A stretch of 43,825 nt of DNA. Origin: Chloroflexota bacterium (lineage in GTDB: Bacteria; Chloroflexota; Anaerolineae; JAAYEA01). The position numbers and the translations under genes were made by a program. The notes under the pieces were generated by a model. That model was not told the DNA's origin. It saw nothing but the letters and a program-made list of their open reading frames with translations, and made no database searches. Location: assembly GCA_019873665.1 (NCBI GenBank), contig JAIOAV010000027.1, forward strand, positions 1 through 43,825. Reading direction: 5' to 3'. Below are positions 1-8,362 of the stretch, in pieces (position 1 is the first letter of the stretch; every line of letters starts with the position of its first letter).

Positions 1-93
1 GCTGGGGCATCTGCGCGCCTAGCAGATGATACAGGGGGCGGCCCGCGTGATACCGGGGAGCATCGTCCATCATATAACAGCACAGGGGGCGGA

Positions 94-1302
94 ATGCGAT
101 ACGATTTCGATCGCGAGATCAGTCGGCAGGGGACCGGTTCGGTCAAGTGGGAGTATATGCGCGAAGCGGGCAGCACCCAGTGGCGGCACACGGATGCGTG
201 CTTTGGCGAGGATCGCTTCCTGCCCATGTGGATTGCCGACATGGATTTTGCCAGCCCGCAGCCGGTGGTTAACGCGCTGGTTGCGCGCGCCCAGCATGGC
301 ATCTCTGCCTACACGCAAGAGACGGATAGCTACTATGCCGCTCTGGCCGACTGGCTGCAGCGGCGGCAAGGATGGCAGATCGCGCCGGAGTGGGTGTGCA
401 CCACTCCGGGCGTGATCCCAGCCCTCGATATGCTCGTGCAAACGTTCGTTGCCCCGGGGGAAAAGGTGCTCGTGCAACCGCCGGTCTATTACCCGTTCTT
501 TAGCGCCATCCAGAGCAACGGCGGTGAGGTGCTCAACAACCCTTTGATCCTCGCGGGGAATCGCTATGAGATGGATTTCGCCGATCTAGCGCAGAAAGCG
601 CGCGATCCACAGCTACGGATGACAATCCTCTGCAACCCGCATAATCCGGTAGGGCGCGTGTGGACGAAGGATGAGCTGCTTCGCTTCGGCGAGATCTGCC
701 TGGCGCGAGATATCCTAATCGTCTCCGATGAGATCCATGGCGACCTCATCTACCCGAGCCATACCTTCACGCCTTTTGCCAGCATCAGTGAGGCGTTCGC
801 GCAAAAGGCGATCATCTGCACTGCGCCTAGCAAGACCTTCAACCTGGCGGGATTGCAGGCCTCCAATATCATCATCCCGAACGAGGAGCTGCGGTGTCGT
901 TTTCAGAGCACGCTTCACCGTAACGGAGTGCATGGCCTCAACCTCTTCGCCATAGTTGCCACGGAGGCGGCCTATCGCGATGGGGAGGAATGGCTCGAGC
1001 AGGTCATGGACTATATTGGTGGCAACTTGCGCTACCTGCAAGAGTACGTCGCGGCGCATATACCCCAGATCAAAGTGGTGGAGCCGGAAGGGACCTACCT
1101 CGTCTGGTTGGATTGCCGTGCCCTGGGGCTGGACGCGCCGGCGCTGCAGCGGCTGCTGCTGCAAGAGGCGCGGATACATATGAATGACGGCTGTGTCTTT
1201 GGTATCGGCGGCGAGGGCTTTATGCGGATGAACATCGCCTGTCCGAGGGCGATCCTCGCCGAAGCGCTGTCGCGGATCCGCCGCGCTGTCGCCTTGCTGT
1301 GA
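94..1302 (+). CDS. PatB/MalY-family PLP aminotransferase (cystathionine beta-lyase-like)
   Basis: This 402-residue protein is a fold-type I PLP enzyme of the PatB/MalY group, which usually cleaves cystathionine or cysteine conjugates and can also act as an aminotransferase. Seen: an MRYDFD opening with a VKW segment, typical of the group; an asparagine-containing NPHNPVGR motif; SDEIHGDL with the aspartate that binds the pyridine nitrogen; and SKTFN, with Lys247 as the likely Schiff-base lysine. The length matches the family (about 390-400). The reading frame is open to the left edge of the window, but ATG 94 gives the normal family N-terminus and follows a purine-rich AGGGGGCGGA. Positions 1-93 hold no other feature I can support. 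The substrate cannot be read from sequence. Confidence 0.9.
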   Translation: MRYDFDREISRQGTGSVKWEYMREAGSTQWRHTDACFGEDRFLPMWIADMDFASPQPVVNALVARAQHGISAYTQETDSYYAALADWLQRRQGWQIAPEWVCTTPGVIPALDMLVQTFVAPGEKVLVQPPVYYPFFSAIQSNGGEVLNNPLILAGNRYEMDFADLAQKARDPQLRMTILCNPHNPVGRVWTKDELLRFGEICLARDILIVSDEIHGDLIYPSHTFTPFASISEAFAQKAIICTAPSKTFNLAGLQASNIIIPNEELRCRFQSTLHRNGVHGLNLFAIVATEAAYRDGEEWLEQVMDYIGGNLRYLQEYVAAHIPQIKVVEPEGTYLVWLDCRALGLDAPALQRLLLQEARIHMNDGCVFGIGGEGFMRMNIACPRAILAEALSRIRRAVALL

Positions 1303-1335
1303 TCTGCGGCAGCCACGCGCGATATCTGCACAGGT

Positions 1336-1364
1336 TTGACGATATCTTCGATATGTGCTATCAT
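1336..1364 (+). promoter_or_regulatory. Sigma70-type promoter for the methyltransferase gene
   Basis: TTGACG (1336-1341) and TATCAT (1359-1364) are separated by 17 bases, close to the sigma70 consensus. They lie about 65 bases before the GTG start at 1430 and after the end of the aminotransferase gene. No experimental start is known. Confidence 0.55.
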
Positions 1365-1429
1365 ATGCGCGGACGTTGGTGGGCAACCGTCGCCGATATA
1401 CCAGCGCATAACAGGAACGAACCGAACCG

Positions 1430-2242
1430 GTGCCAGAGCAGCGAGGATGTGATTTGCCAGGTGAGCCAGGTGACTGCGGCAATCCTTACGACCGTCACCT
1501 GAGCTATCGTCAGGATTTCATGGATATCGGCCCCCGCTTCTTCCTGCGCACGCGGCTCATGCTGCAGATGTTGCGCGGAGAGCAGGGGAGACTGCTAGAT
1601 GTAGGCTGTGGCGATGGCTTTTTCCTGGCGGAGTTAGCGCGGCGTGGCTTTGCTGCCGTTGGCCTAGATACTTCAGCGCAGGCAGTGGCCTTGTGTCAGA
1701 AGCGCGTCGCGCCACTGGGGGCGCAGGCGTATTGCCTGCCACTGGATCAGCTCCAACCCGAGTCCCCTTTTGACATAGTGGTCTGCGGCGAGGTACTGGA
1801 GCATGTGGCGGACGATGTCGGCTTCTTGCGCGAAGTGCGCCGGGTGCTGCACCCGGCTGGTACGCTGGTATTGAGCGTCCCACTGGATATGCGGCTCTGG
1901 AATGAGGCCGATGTGAATGCCGGCCATTTCCGTCGCTATACCAAGCACGACATTCTTGGCAAACTCGCTGCCACAGGGTTCGCGGTTGAGCGTACCATCG
2001 TTTGGGGATGGCCCCTGACTCGCGCGCTGCACTTTTGGATCCGACGACAACAGAGTGTGCGTATGATTCAGCAAGATGCCGACTCCCGCCGGCGGGATCC
2101 GGTGCGCAGGCTAAAGCCATTGCTGCAGTGGGCTCGCTGTCTGTTTCTTGTGGATAATCTGTTCAACTGGACGGAACGTGGCGTCGGCATCGTCATTCGA
2201 GCTCATGCTATCCCGCAAATGGCGGGAGCAGCGGATGACTAG
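1430..2242 (+). CDS. Class I SAM-dependent methyltransferase
   Basis: A 270-residue class I methyltransferase. Seen: motif I LLDVGCGDG near residues 55-63, the acidic end of beta2 in VGLDTS, and a post-I VVCGEVLEHV segment followed by FLREVRRVL, which together mark the Methyltransf_11/UbiE-like group. The C-terminal part (HFRRYTKHD and a basic tail) resembles methyltransferases often found in polysaccharide or lipid clusters. The start is uncertain: GTG 1430 keeps the NPYDRHLSYR lead-in common in this group, while ATG 1520 would give a shorter protein beginning MDIGPRFF. The next genes are glycosyltransferases, so a glycan or lipid acceptor is plausible. That is inference from context only. 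A strong terminator follows it. Confidence 0.85.
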   Translation: MPEQRGCDLPGEPGDCGNPYDRHLSYRQDFMDIGPRFFLRTRLMLQMLRGEQGRLLDVGCGDGFFLAELARRGFAAVGLDTSAQAVALCQKRVAPLGAQAYCLPLDQLQPESPFDIVVCGEVLEHVADDVGFLREVRRVLHPAGTLVLSVPLDMRLWNEADVNAGHFRRYTKHDILGKLAATGFAVERTIVWGWPLTRALHFWIRRQQSVRMIQQDADSRRRDPVRRLKPLLQWARCLFLVDNLFNWTERGVGIVIRAHAIPQMAGAADD

Positions 2243-2301
2243 CGGATCGCGTGAGCGCGATTACCGGCGTACGCCAGATCCTACTGGAAGGGTCATTGTC
2301 G

Positions 2302-2338
2302 CCCCCATCTCTTTGCGCTAGGATGGGGGTTTTTGTTT
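2302..2338 (+). terminator. Rho-independent terminator
   Basis: An 8-base perfect stem (CCCCCATC at 2302-2309 with GATGGGGG at 2322-2329), a 12-base loop and a T-rich tail from 2330. It lies about 60 bases after the methyltransferase stop and separates that gene from the glycosyltransferase run. Confidence 0.88.
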
Positions 2339-2391
2339 GGCGTCGTACCTCCGGGCGTGCCACTATCAGAAAGTGGAGAAGATAATCAGCC

Positions 2392-3498
2392 GTGCGTATT
2401 GGGATTGACGCGAGAATTGTGTATTACAGCCGAGCTGGCATCGGTCAGTATACGGTGCAACTGATCCAGGCCTTGGCGAACGTGGTCCAGGATGACGAGT
2501 TCTTGATCTTTCAGAGCCACAAGGATCGGATGACGCTGGTCAATCACCCGCAGTTCCGTCGCTGGAGTCTGCACACGCCCAGCCATCATCGTCTCGAACA
2601 GCTCGCGCTGCCGCTGGAGATGGCGCTGACCGACCAGGACCTGCTCCATAGCCCTGATTTCATCCCCCCCTTTCGCCGGCACTACAAGTCAGTGATCACG
2701 ATCCACGATCTGGCGTTTCTGCTCTTTCCGAACCTGTTGACGCGGGAGGCAGCCCGCTACTATGGCCAGATCGACATGGCAGCGCGTCTCACTGACCATA
2801 TCATCGCGGTCTCTGAATCCACCAAGCGAGACATCATCCGTCTGGTGGGTGCGCCGGAGCGGCGCATCAGCGTCATCTACGAGGCGGCGAATCCCATCTT
2901 CCGCCCGTTGAAAGGCGTCAATGCCGCCGAGTGGGTCCGTCAGCGGTATGGCATCCCGGGTGACTTTGTGTTGTTTGTGAGCACCATCGAGCCCAAGAAG
3001 AACCTCACGACACTCCTGGAAGCGTTTCGGTGTCTCCTGGACACCTATCGCCTGAATGTCAAGCTCGTGATAGCGGGCGGGCGTGGCTGGCTCTTCCAGG
3101 ATGTCTTTGAGACGGTGCAGAAGCGCAACTTGGAGGATCATGTGCTCTTTCTGGGGCGCGTACCGTCGGAGGAGTTGCTCTGGCTCTACAATGCTGCCAG
3201 CGTGATGGTGCACCCCGCGCTCTATGAGGGCTTTGGGCTGACGCCGCTGGAGGCGATGGCATGCGGGACGCCCGTAATAGTTTCCAATGTCTCATCGCTG
3301 CCTGAAGTGGTGGGCGACGCCGGGCTCCTGGTGGATCCCAAGGATGCCCAAGGCTTTGCTGTGGCTATGTGGCGCGTGCTACAGGAGCCTGCCCTGCGGG
3401 CCGAGCTGAGCGAAAAGGGGTTGCGACGCGCCAAGAATTTCTCGTGGGAAAAGACGGCGCGAGAGACACTGGCTCTTTACCACCGCCTTGAGCGATGA
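2392..3498 (+). CDS. Glycosyltransferase, GT4/GT-B family
   Basis: A 368-residue retaining GT-B glycosyltransferase of the GT4 type, which transfers a sugar from a nucleotide or lipid donor at the cytoplasmic face. Seen: N-terminal MRIGIDARIVYYSRAGIGQYT with a glycine-rich acceptor loop; VSTIEPKKNL at the start of the donor domain; and the signature HPALYEGFGLTPLEAMACG, containing the E-x7-E pair that contacts the donor. The start is GTG 2392 and the N-terminus fits family members. The best Shine-Dalgarno-like GGAG is unusually far upstream (about 13 bases). It is the first of three glycosyltransferases in a row, pointing to a surface polysaccharide or glycolipid pathway. The sugar is unknown. 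Confidence 0.9.
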   Translation: MRIGIDARIVYYSRAGIGQYTVQLIQALANVVQDDEFLIFQSHKDRMTLVNHPQFRRWSLHTPSHHRLEQLALPLEMALTDQDLLHSPDFIPPFRRHYKSVITIHDLAFLLFPNLLTREAARYYGQIDMAARLTDHIIAVSESTKRDIIRLVGAPERRISVIYEAANPIFRPLKGVNAAEWVRQRYGIPGDFVLFVSTIEPKKNLTTLLEAFRCLLDTYRLNVKLVIAGGRGWLFQDVFETVQKRNLEDHVLFLGRVPSEELLWLYNAASVMVHPALYEGFGLTPLEAMACGTPVIVSNVSSLPEVVGDAGLLVDPKDAQGFAVAMWRVLQEPALRAELSEKGLRRAKNFSWEKTARETLALYHRLER

Positions 3499-3553
3499 TC
3501 GCTCCCGGACACCATCCCGTTTCTCGGCGGCGAGAAGCAAGGCGATACCTGCC

Positions 3554-4780
3554 ATGCGAATCCTGTTCCTGACACCGCAGTTGCCTTATCCGCCGCATCA
3601 GGGCACGACAATTCGCAACTATCACCTGATGCGGGAGCTCGCCGCGCGCCACGAGGTTCACCTCCTTTCCTTTTCCGTTACGCCCGGCGGCGCGCGGAGT
3701 GCTGCCGAGTTAGCCCGTGAGGGGCTGCCCTTTTGTGCCGGCGTCACGCTTCTGCCTCCTCCGGCGCGCACGATGCGCGACCGCGCCCTGTCAACATTGC
3801 TTAGCCCCCTTCCTGATATGGGACTCCGCCTAGCTTCAGGGCCCTTCCATGAGCGGTTGGCGGAGGTGCTGCGGCGGGAATCCTTCGATATCATCCAGAT
3901 AGAGGGGATCGAGATGGCGCCTTATCTGCTACAGGCTGCCAGCCTGCCTGCACCGCGTCCTCGCCTCGTCTTTGACGATCATAACGCTGAATACATCCTG
4001 CAGCGCCGTGCGTTCGAGACGGACTTGCGTCATCCGGGGCGCTGGATCGGCGCGCTATATTCTTTCATCCAGTGGCAGAAACTCCGTCGCTACGAACGCC
4101 ACGCCTGTCGGGCGGCGGATGCCGTTGTCGCCGTCTCTACGGCGGATGCCGCAGCGCTAGAAAGGCTTGTGCCTTCCTTGCGCGTAGCCATTGTGCCGAA
4201 CGGTGTTGATCTGGCCTACTGGCAGCCACCGGCGGCGAGGGAGGCAATATACCCTCCTTCGCTGGTCTTTACCGGCAAGATGGACTTTAGGCCGAATGTG
4301 GATGCCGTGATCTGGTTTATTCAGGAGGTCCTGCCGCGCATCCGCCAGCGTCTGCCGGAAGTGCATTTCTATGTCGTGGGTCAATCCCCGCATAGGCGGC
4401 TGGCTTCGCTATCTGATGATGCCGCTATTACTATTACCGGCTATGTGGATGATGTGCGCCCCTATGTCGCCGCGGCAGGGGTCTATGTCGTGCCGCTGCG
4501 CATCGGCGGGGGCACGCGGCTGAAGGTGCTGGAAGCGATGGCGATGGGCAAGGCACTGGTCTCCACCACCCTGGGCTGTGAGGGGATCGGCGTGAAAGAT
4601 GGGTGCGAGGTTCGCCTGGCAGATACGCCGGAGGCGTTCGCAGAGCAGGTGGTTACGTTGTTGCAGAATCCGGCGCAGTGTCGGGCGCTGGGTCTGCGTG
4701 CTCGGCAGTTCGTGCAGGAGCGATACGACTGGCGCGCGCTTGTGCCGCTAATGGAACGGGTTTACGATGCGACCGCGTGA
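3554..4780 (+). CDS. Glycosyltransferase, GT4-like, PEP-CTERM/EpsH-associated type
   Basis: A GT-B glycosyltransferase of 408 residues from ATG 3554. Seen: MRILFLTPQLPYPPHQG at the N-terminus followed by RNYHLMRELA, which resembles the Stp1-type sugar transferases of exopolysaccharide/EpsH clusters; VVAVSTAD at the domain hinge; VPNGVD; FTGKMDFRPN opening the donor domain; and GGGTRLKVLEAMAMGKALVST, holding the donor-binding glutamate. A TTG at 3488 would add 22 residues and overlap the previous gene, but that extension has no family-like sequence, so I prefer the ATG. It sits 55 bases after the first GT4 gene and overlaps the next gene by 14 bases, so the three are probably co-transcribed. 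Confidence 0.87.
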   Translation: MRILFLTPQLPYPPHQGTTIRNYHLMRELAARHEVHLLSFSVTPGGARSAAELAREGLPFCAGVTLLPPPARTMRDRALSTLLSPLPDMGLRLASGPFHERLAEVLRRESFDIIQIEGIEMAPYLLQAASLPAPRPRLVFDDHNAEYILQRRAFETDLRHPGRWIGALYSFIQWQKLRRYERHACRAADAVVAVSTADAAALERLVPSLRVAIVPNGVDLAYWQPPAAREAIYPPSLVFTGKMDFRPNVDAVIWFIQEVLPRIRQRLPEVHFYVVGQSPHRRLASLSDDAAITITGYVDDVRPYVAAAGVYVVPLRIGGGTRLKVLEAMAMGKALVSTTLGCEGIGVKDGCEVRLADTPEAFAEQVVTLLQNPAQCRALGLRARQFVQERYDWRALVPLMERVYDATA

Positions 4781-5942
4781 GCGCCTGCGCCGTGCTGTGC
4801 TGGCTGCGTGGGGTAACATCAGCCGGCCCTGGCGAGCGGCACGCTCTGGCGCGCCGGTGCGCCGTATCCTGGTGATCCGCCCCGACCATCTGGGCGATCT
4901 TCTCCTTGCCTTTCCTGCTATCCACTTGCTGCGTGCTGCTTTCCCGTCTGCCGCGATCACGGCGCTGGTGGGGCCGTGGGGCCGAGCCGTCATCGAACGA
5001 CACCCGGCAGTGGCCGAGGTGCGGACGTGCGAGTTCCCCGGCTTTACGCGGCAGTCCAAGGGGTCGCTGCTCGCGCCGTACCGTCTGTTGGCCCACGAGG
5101 CTGATCGTCTGCGCGATTTCGATCTCGCGGTAGTGCTGCGCCACGATCATTGGTGGGGGGCGCTGCTGGCGCACACGGCTGGCATTCCCCAGCGTTGGGG
5201 CTATGACGTCCCGGAATGCGCGCCATTCCTGACGACGGTTGTGCCATACGTCTCGGGCCAACATGCAGCAGCGCAGAACCTTGCTTTGATTCAAGGTGCA
5301 TGCGCCGCGCTTGGGATCTCATGCCCCGTAGCAAGCGCGCCCACCCAGCTCGAATTCCCTTACTCGGCGGCAGAGGCGGCATTCGCTCGCGAGTTGTTGG
5401 CGTCTCGCGGCGTGCCCGAGACTGCGCCTCTGGTTGCCATCCACCCCGGCGCTGGCGCTGCGGTCAAGCTCTGGCCTGCGGAGCGATACGCCCAGGTGGC
5501 GGACGCGCTCCATGCCGAGTGGGGGGCGTGCATCGTGCTCACCGGCTCGCGCGACGAGCTGAGGCTGGCGTGGGCAGTGGCGGCAACGATGCGCCACGAT
5601 CCGATCGTATTGGCGGGGATGACGTCGTTGGGGCAACTGGCGGCGCTGCTGGCGGCATGCGACCTAGTCATTGGCGCGGATAGCGGTCCGCTGCATCTGG
5701 CGGTGGCGGTGGGCACGCCGACGTTGCACCTGTATGGGCCAGCGGACCCGCGGCTCTTTGGGCCATGGTCGCCGCACACGCCGGAGCGGCACCATGTGAT
5801 CATGTCTCCGCGTCCTTGCGCCCCCTGCCACCGGCTGGACTATGCCCCTGGCGAATTGCCCGCGCATCCCTGCATGGCCGAGATTGGGGTGGCGCAGGTG
5901 CTGGATGCGATCGCCCGGATGCGTCGCGCTGGCGTCGTCTAG
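4767..5942 (+). CDS. Glycosyltransferase family 9 (heptosyltransferase-like)
   Basis: A 391-residue GT9 protein. GT9 enzymes are inverting GT-B transferases best known for adding heptose to lipopolysaccharide core, though many non-LPS bacteria use them for other glycans. Seen: ILVIRPDHLGDLLLAFPAI, the N-terminal signature with the catalytic-region aspartate; VAIHPGAGAAVKLWP, the donor-domain phosphate loop; and DLVIGADSGPLHLAVAVGTP with LYGPADP, the C-terminal nucleotide-binding signature. It starts 14 bases inside the previous gene, which suggests translational coupling. A bidirectional terminator follows directly. True heptose use should not be assumed, because this lineage may lack LPS. 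Confidence 0.9.
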   Translation: MRPRERLRRAVLAAWGNISRPWRAARSGAPVRRILVIRPDHLGDLLLAFPAIHLLRAAFPSAAITALVGPWGRAVIERHPAVAEVRTCEFPGFTRQSKGSLLAPYRLLAHEADRLRDFDLAVVLRHDHWWGALLAHTAGIPQRWGYDVPECAPFLTTVVPYVSGQHAAAQNLALIQGACAALGISCPVASAPTQLEFPYSAAEAAFARELLASRGVPETAPLVAIHPGAGAAVKLWPAERYAQVADALHAEWGACIVLTGSRDELRLAWAVAATMRHDPIVLAGMTSLGQLAALLAACDLVIGADSGPLHLAVAVGTPTLHLYGPADPRLFGPWSPHTPERHHVIMSPRPCAPCHRLDYAPGELPAHPCMAEIGVAQVLDAIARMRRAGVV

Positions 5943-5954
5943 GAGGGAAAAGAA

Positions 5955-5985
5955 AAGGGCCCCCGTGGACGCCACGGAGGCCCTT
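5955..5985. terminator. Bidirectional rho-independent terminator between convergent genes
   Basis: AAGGGCCCCCGTGG, a 3-base loop and CCACGGAGGCCCTT form a near-perfect stem (one bulged position). The left flank is A-rich, giving a T-rich tail on the minus strand, so it ends the minus-strand gene whose stop is at 6000 and can also stop the plus-strand glycosyltransferase run. Confidence 0.85.
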
Positions 5986-5999
5986 CTTGTCGCGCGGAG

Positions 6000-7439
6000 T
6001 TACTTGATCGGGAACCCAGAGTAGCCAAGCGCCTGGCCCTTGGTCTCGATAAAGAAGATGGTATTGCCCACGATACGGACGCCGTTAACGGAGGTTACAT
6101 ACATGCCGCCGTTAAAGTTGTCGCCCAGATCGTCCAGCGCCGCCTGCGGCAGGTTCACCAACTGCTTCAGGTTCAGGCCCACCGAGCTATTCGCCGGCAG
6201 TGGGACGTTATAGCCATCCACGTTGCCGGCGGGCGTGCCAGCGGTGCTGAAGAACTTGACATTGATCACGCCATCCGTGTTATCCAGGTTCTGCACCAGG
6301 GTCGTGGACCACTGCATGTTGGGCGCGAACTTGCGATACACGGCAGGCATTGACAGCGCATTGGTCGTCGCATCCGACTCACGGACCGCCTCGTAGGCAA
6401 CCATGTCGGTTACCAGGCCAGGGTTAAAGTAGAGGCTGACGCCGGCGAGCGGCTGGCCGTTGGTGCAGGTTACCTTGATCGAGCCGTTCCAGTTATCGCC
6501 CAGCGAGCCCACAGCCGCATTCCACTTGTCCACTGGCATCGTGCCGGCGACGGTGGTGTTGATGCCGTAGGAGGCTTTGGGCGGGATCGTATCGGTGAAC
6601 TGCGTGCTTGGCAGCGCGCCCTTGCCGATCAGGTCAACGGTGATATTCGCGGCCACGTCGCCCAGGTTTTGGATGATGTTGGCGCTGTAGATCCTCCAGA
6701 CGCCGCCTACCTGACGACGGAAGACACCCAGGAACCAGAGGGTGGTATCGCCGCTGGCCGTGCCGCTATAAGCCACAGACCCCTCCGGATAGTGGATGGA
6801 CGCCATCGCCGCGATATTGGTGTTGGAGGTGATGTAGACCGACCCGGTGCCCGCGGTGGCGTCAAAGTTCGCTTCGCCGACGGTGTCGAGATCGTAGGTC
6901 TTTTCCGCCTTGGCCGGAATGGTGTCGTTCTTGGTGCCCACCGGAGTGCCATTGCGATCGTAGAACATCATGCTGATGTTCGCCGTCGTGCTCTCGGTGT
7001 TCTGGACGGTAACGCGGGTCTTGCGGGTGCCGATACGCTTCAGCAGGTTAGGCAAATACGCCTGCTTGGCAGGGGCGTCAATGCCAGAGTACGCCGCAGC
7101 GGTGCTGTTGCCATCCCAGAACATGTTGACGATGGCGGCTAGCGGCTCGGTGGAGGCCAGCTCTGCAGCGCCCGCCCAGTTCTCCGGGACATTGAAGTTG
7201 GGATAGAGCAGGTACGTAGAGCCCTTGGGCATGATCGGCGAAGGGAGTGTGTACTCCCAATCCAGTGCGCCGGTGTCCTGTGCATAAAACTTGACCGTGA
7301 CTTGCGCGTTGCCGCTGCCGAGGTTCTGCATAAAGATGTTGGTCTTGCCCACGCCGGTGTTGATGTCGGCGAGCGCGGGGAAGGCCACCATGCCCAGCAG
7401 GACCAGGGCGGCAATCGCTGTGAACAGTGCTTTCTTCAT
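6000..7439 (-). CDS. Secreted protein built of four similar beta-rich domains
   Basis: A 479-residue exported protein of unknown function. Seen: a clear signal peptide (MKKA, hydrophobic core, FPALAD cleavage region), then four copies of a domain of about 100 residues. Each opens with a phrase such as FMQNLGSG, TVQNTEST, IIQNLGDV or LVQNLDNT, continues with NI-V-FYD-type beta strands, a PP/IPxKA-like turn and a G-N-x-N or GSVYITS segment, and several end in YSG. This resembles surface proteins common in Chloroflexota; no catalytic motif is visible. An AAGGAGG site 6 bases upstream fixes the start at 7439 rather than ten codons earlier. It has its own promoter at 7494-7523 and ends at a strong terminator. 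It could be an S-layer-associated, adhesin-like or carbohydrate-binding protein. Confidence 0.85.
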   Translation of the reverse strand: MKKALFTAIAALVLLGMVAFPALADINTGVGKTNIFMQNLGSGNAQVTVKFYAQDTGALDWEYTLPSPIMPKGSTYLLYPNFNVPENWAGAAELASTEPLAAIVNMFWDGNSTAAAYSGIDAPAKQAYLPNLLKRIGTRKTRVTVQNTESTTANISMMFYDRNGTPVGTKNDTIPAKAEKTYDLDTVGEANFDATAGTGSVYITSNTNIAAMASIHYPEGSVAYSGTASGDTTLWFLGVFRRQVGGVWRIYSANIIQNLGDVAANITVDLIGKGALPSTQFTDTIPPKASYGINTTVAGTMPVDKWNAAVGSLGDNWNGSIKVTCTNGQPLAGVSLYFNPGLVTDMVAYEAVRESDATTNALSMPAVYRKFAPNMQWSTTLVQNLDNTDGVINVKFFSTAGTPAGNVDGYNVPLPANSSVGLNLKQLVNLPQAALDDLGDNFNGGMYVTSVNGVRIVGNTIFFIETKGQALGYSGFPIK

Positions 7440-7493
7440 GTGCGTCCTCCTTCGATGATTTGCAGACACAGATATTCCCTCTTTGCAGATCCC

Positions 7494-7523
7494 ATTGTAC
7501 CCTATCGCCTACCCACAAGTCAA
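7494..7523 (-). promoter_or_regulatory. Sigma70-type promoter of the four-domain secreted protein
   Basis: On the minus strand, TTGACT (7518-7523) and TACAAT (7494-7499) are separated by 18 bases. Transcription would start near 7487, leaving a leader of about 48 bases before the strong ribosome site of the gene starting at 7439. Confidence 0.7.
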
Positions 7524-7542
7524 TAACCCCTTTGGGTTATTG
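7521..7542. promoter_or_regulatory. Perfect inverted repeat overlapping the -35 box
   Basis: CAATAACCC (7521-7529) and GGGTTATTG (7534-7542) form a 9-base perfect inverted repeat with a 4-base loop. It lies 52 bases after the stop of the lipoprotein gene and overlaps the -35 box of the next promoter by three bases. There is no T tract on the minus strand, so it could be an operator or a weak terminator. Confidence 0.5.
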
Positions 7543-7593
7543 GGGGGCGCCGGGCCTCGATTGGGCGCTTTTGCGGGGGTGCAGGCCCATCCC

Positions 7594-8313
7594 TCAGCGT
7601 ATGGGCGTCGGTGTCTCCACCACGTGCAAAGGGGTGGTCATAAAGTAAGTGGCATAGCGCCAGAGATGGTCGCCCCAATCCCACTCGTAGAAGAACACCT
7701 CCAGGTAATTGGGATTCTCCGCTTTGCGAAAGATGCTGATCTCTTCCGTGCCGTTAAAGTCGCCGTCTTCGATGTGTGGGGGATAGTAGAGCGAGTGAAA
7801 GGCGCGCTCGCCATCCAGCGGGCCGCTGTGCGGCTGGTGGGCCACGAGTGTTCCGCCTTCCCAACCATAGATGTATAGATAGTGCGTGAAGCCGTCTGGG
7901 TCCACGCTAAAGACGAGGAGCTGCGGCTGCGGCCCGCCGGTGAGATTGCGGATCTGCAACTGCTCTAGCTTTTCTCCTTCTGGCAACATCACCTGCCAGT
8001 CGCCCGCTGCCACACCATCGCCCTGCGCGGTGCGAAAGCCGACCACCCGCACCTCGCTCCCGTTGCCGATCAGGTCGCCGCGCGCTTCGCTCACCACCTG
8101 GCTGTCTGTGGGCAGCACGGTCGCCTTCGTGGGAGTTGGCGTCGGTAGCGGCGTGTGGGTCGGCGTCGGCGGGATCGTCGGCGTTGCCGTCGCCGTGGGT
8201 GTGGCGAGCAGGTCTGAGAGGAGCGGCACGCGATCGCATCCCGCAGCGCCGAGCGCCAGGCCGCCGATCAACATCACCATCCATATCCAGTTCTTGCTGT
8301 CTCTTTGTCGCAT
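7594..8313 (-). CDS. Lipoprotein with Thr-Pro linker and possible FG-GAP/VCBS-like domain
   Basis: A 239-residue lipoprotein. Seen: MRQRDSKNWIW followed by a hydrophobic stretch and a lipobox LGAAGC (Cys26 as lipidation site), then a Thr-Pro-rich linker (about residues 38-65), then a folded domain containing ARGDLIGNGSEVRVVGF, LLVFSVDPDGF and IEDGDFNGTEEISIF. The DxxGNG and DGDFNGTEE phrases resemble the calcium-binding turns of FG-GAP/VCBS repeats. The frame is open much further upstream, but that part overlaps the radical SAM gene and lacks export features; ATG 8313 begins exactly at the signal peptide. It is the last gene of the plsX-fabF operon. Function unknown; probably an outer-surface protein. 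Confidence 0.75.
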   Translation of the reverse strand: MRQRDSKNWIWMVMLIGGLALGAAGCDRVPLLSDLLATPTATATPTIPPTPTHTPLPTPTPTKATVLPTDSQVVSEARGDLIGNGSEVRVVGFRTAQGDGVAAGDWQVMLPEGEKLEQLQIRNLTGGPQPQLLVFSVDPDGFTHYLYIYGWEGGTLVAHQPHSGPLDGERAFHSLYYPPHIEDGDFNGTEEISIFRKAENPNYLEVFFYEWDWGDHLWRYATYFMTTPLHVVETPTPIR

Positions 8314-8362
8314 GAGGAGTCCCTTCAGGTCAAGCTTTTGCGGCGGCGTTATCGGCGGTGGC

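Noticed and set aside
715..1482. A 255-residue open frame on the minus strand opposite the aminotransferase
   Set aside because: It lies entirely antisense to a well-supported gene, has no family motifs and is rich in Arg, as expected of a shadow frame in GC-rich DNA.
3488..3553. TTG start extending the second glycosyltransferase by 22 residues
   Set aside because: It overlaps the preceding gene and the added residues are not family-like; ATG 3554 gives the normal N-terminus.
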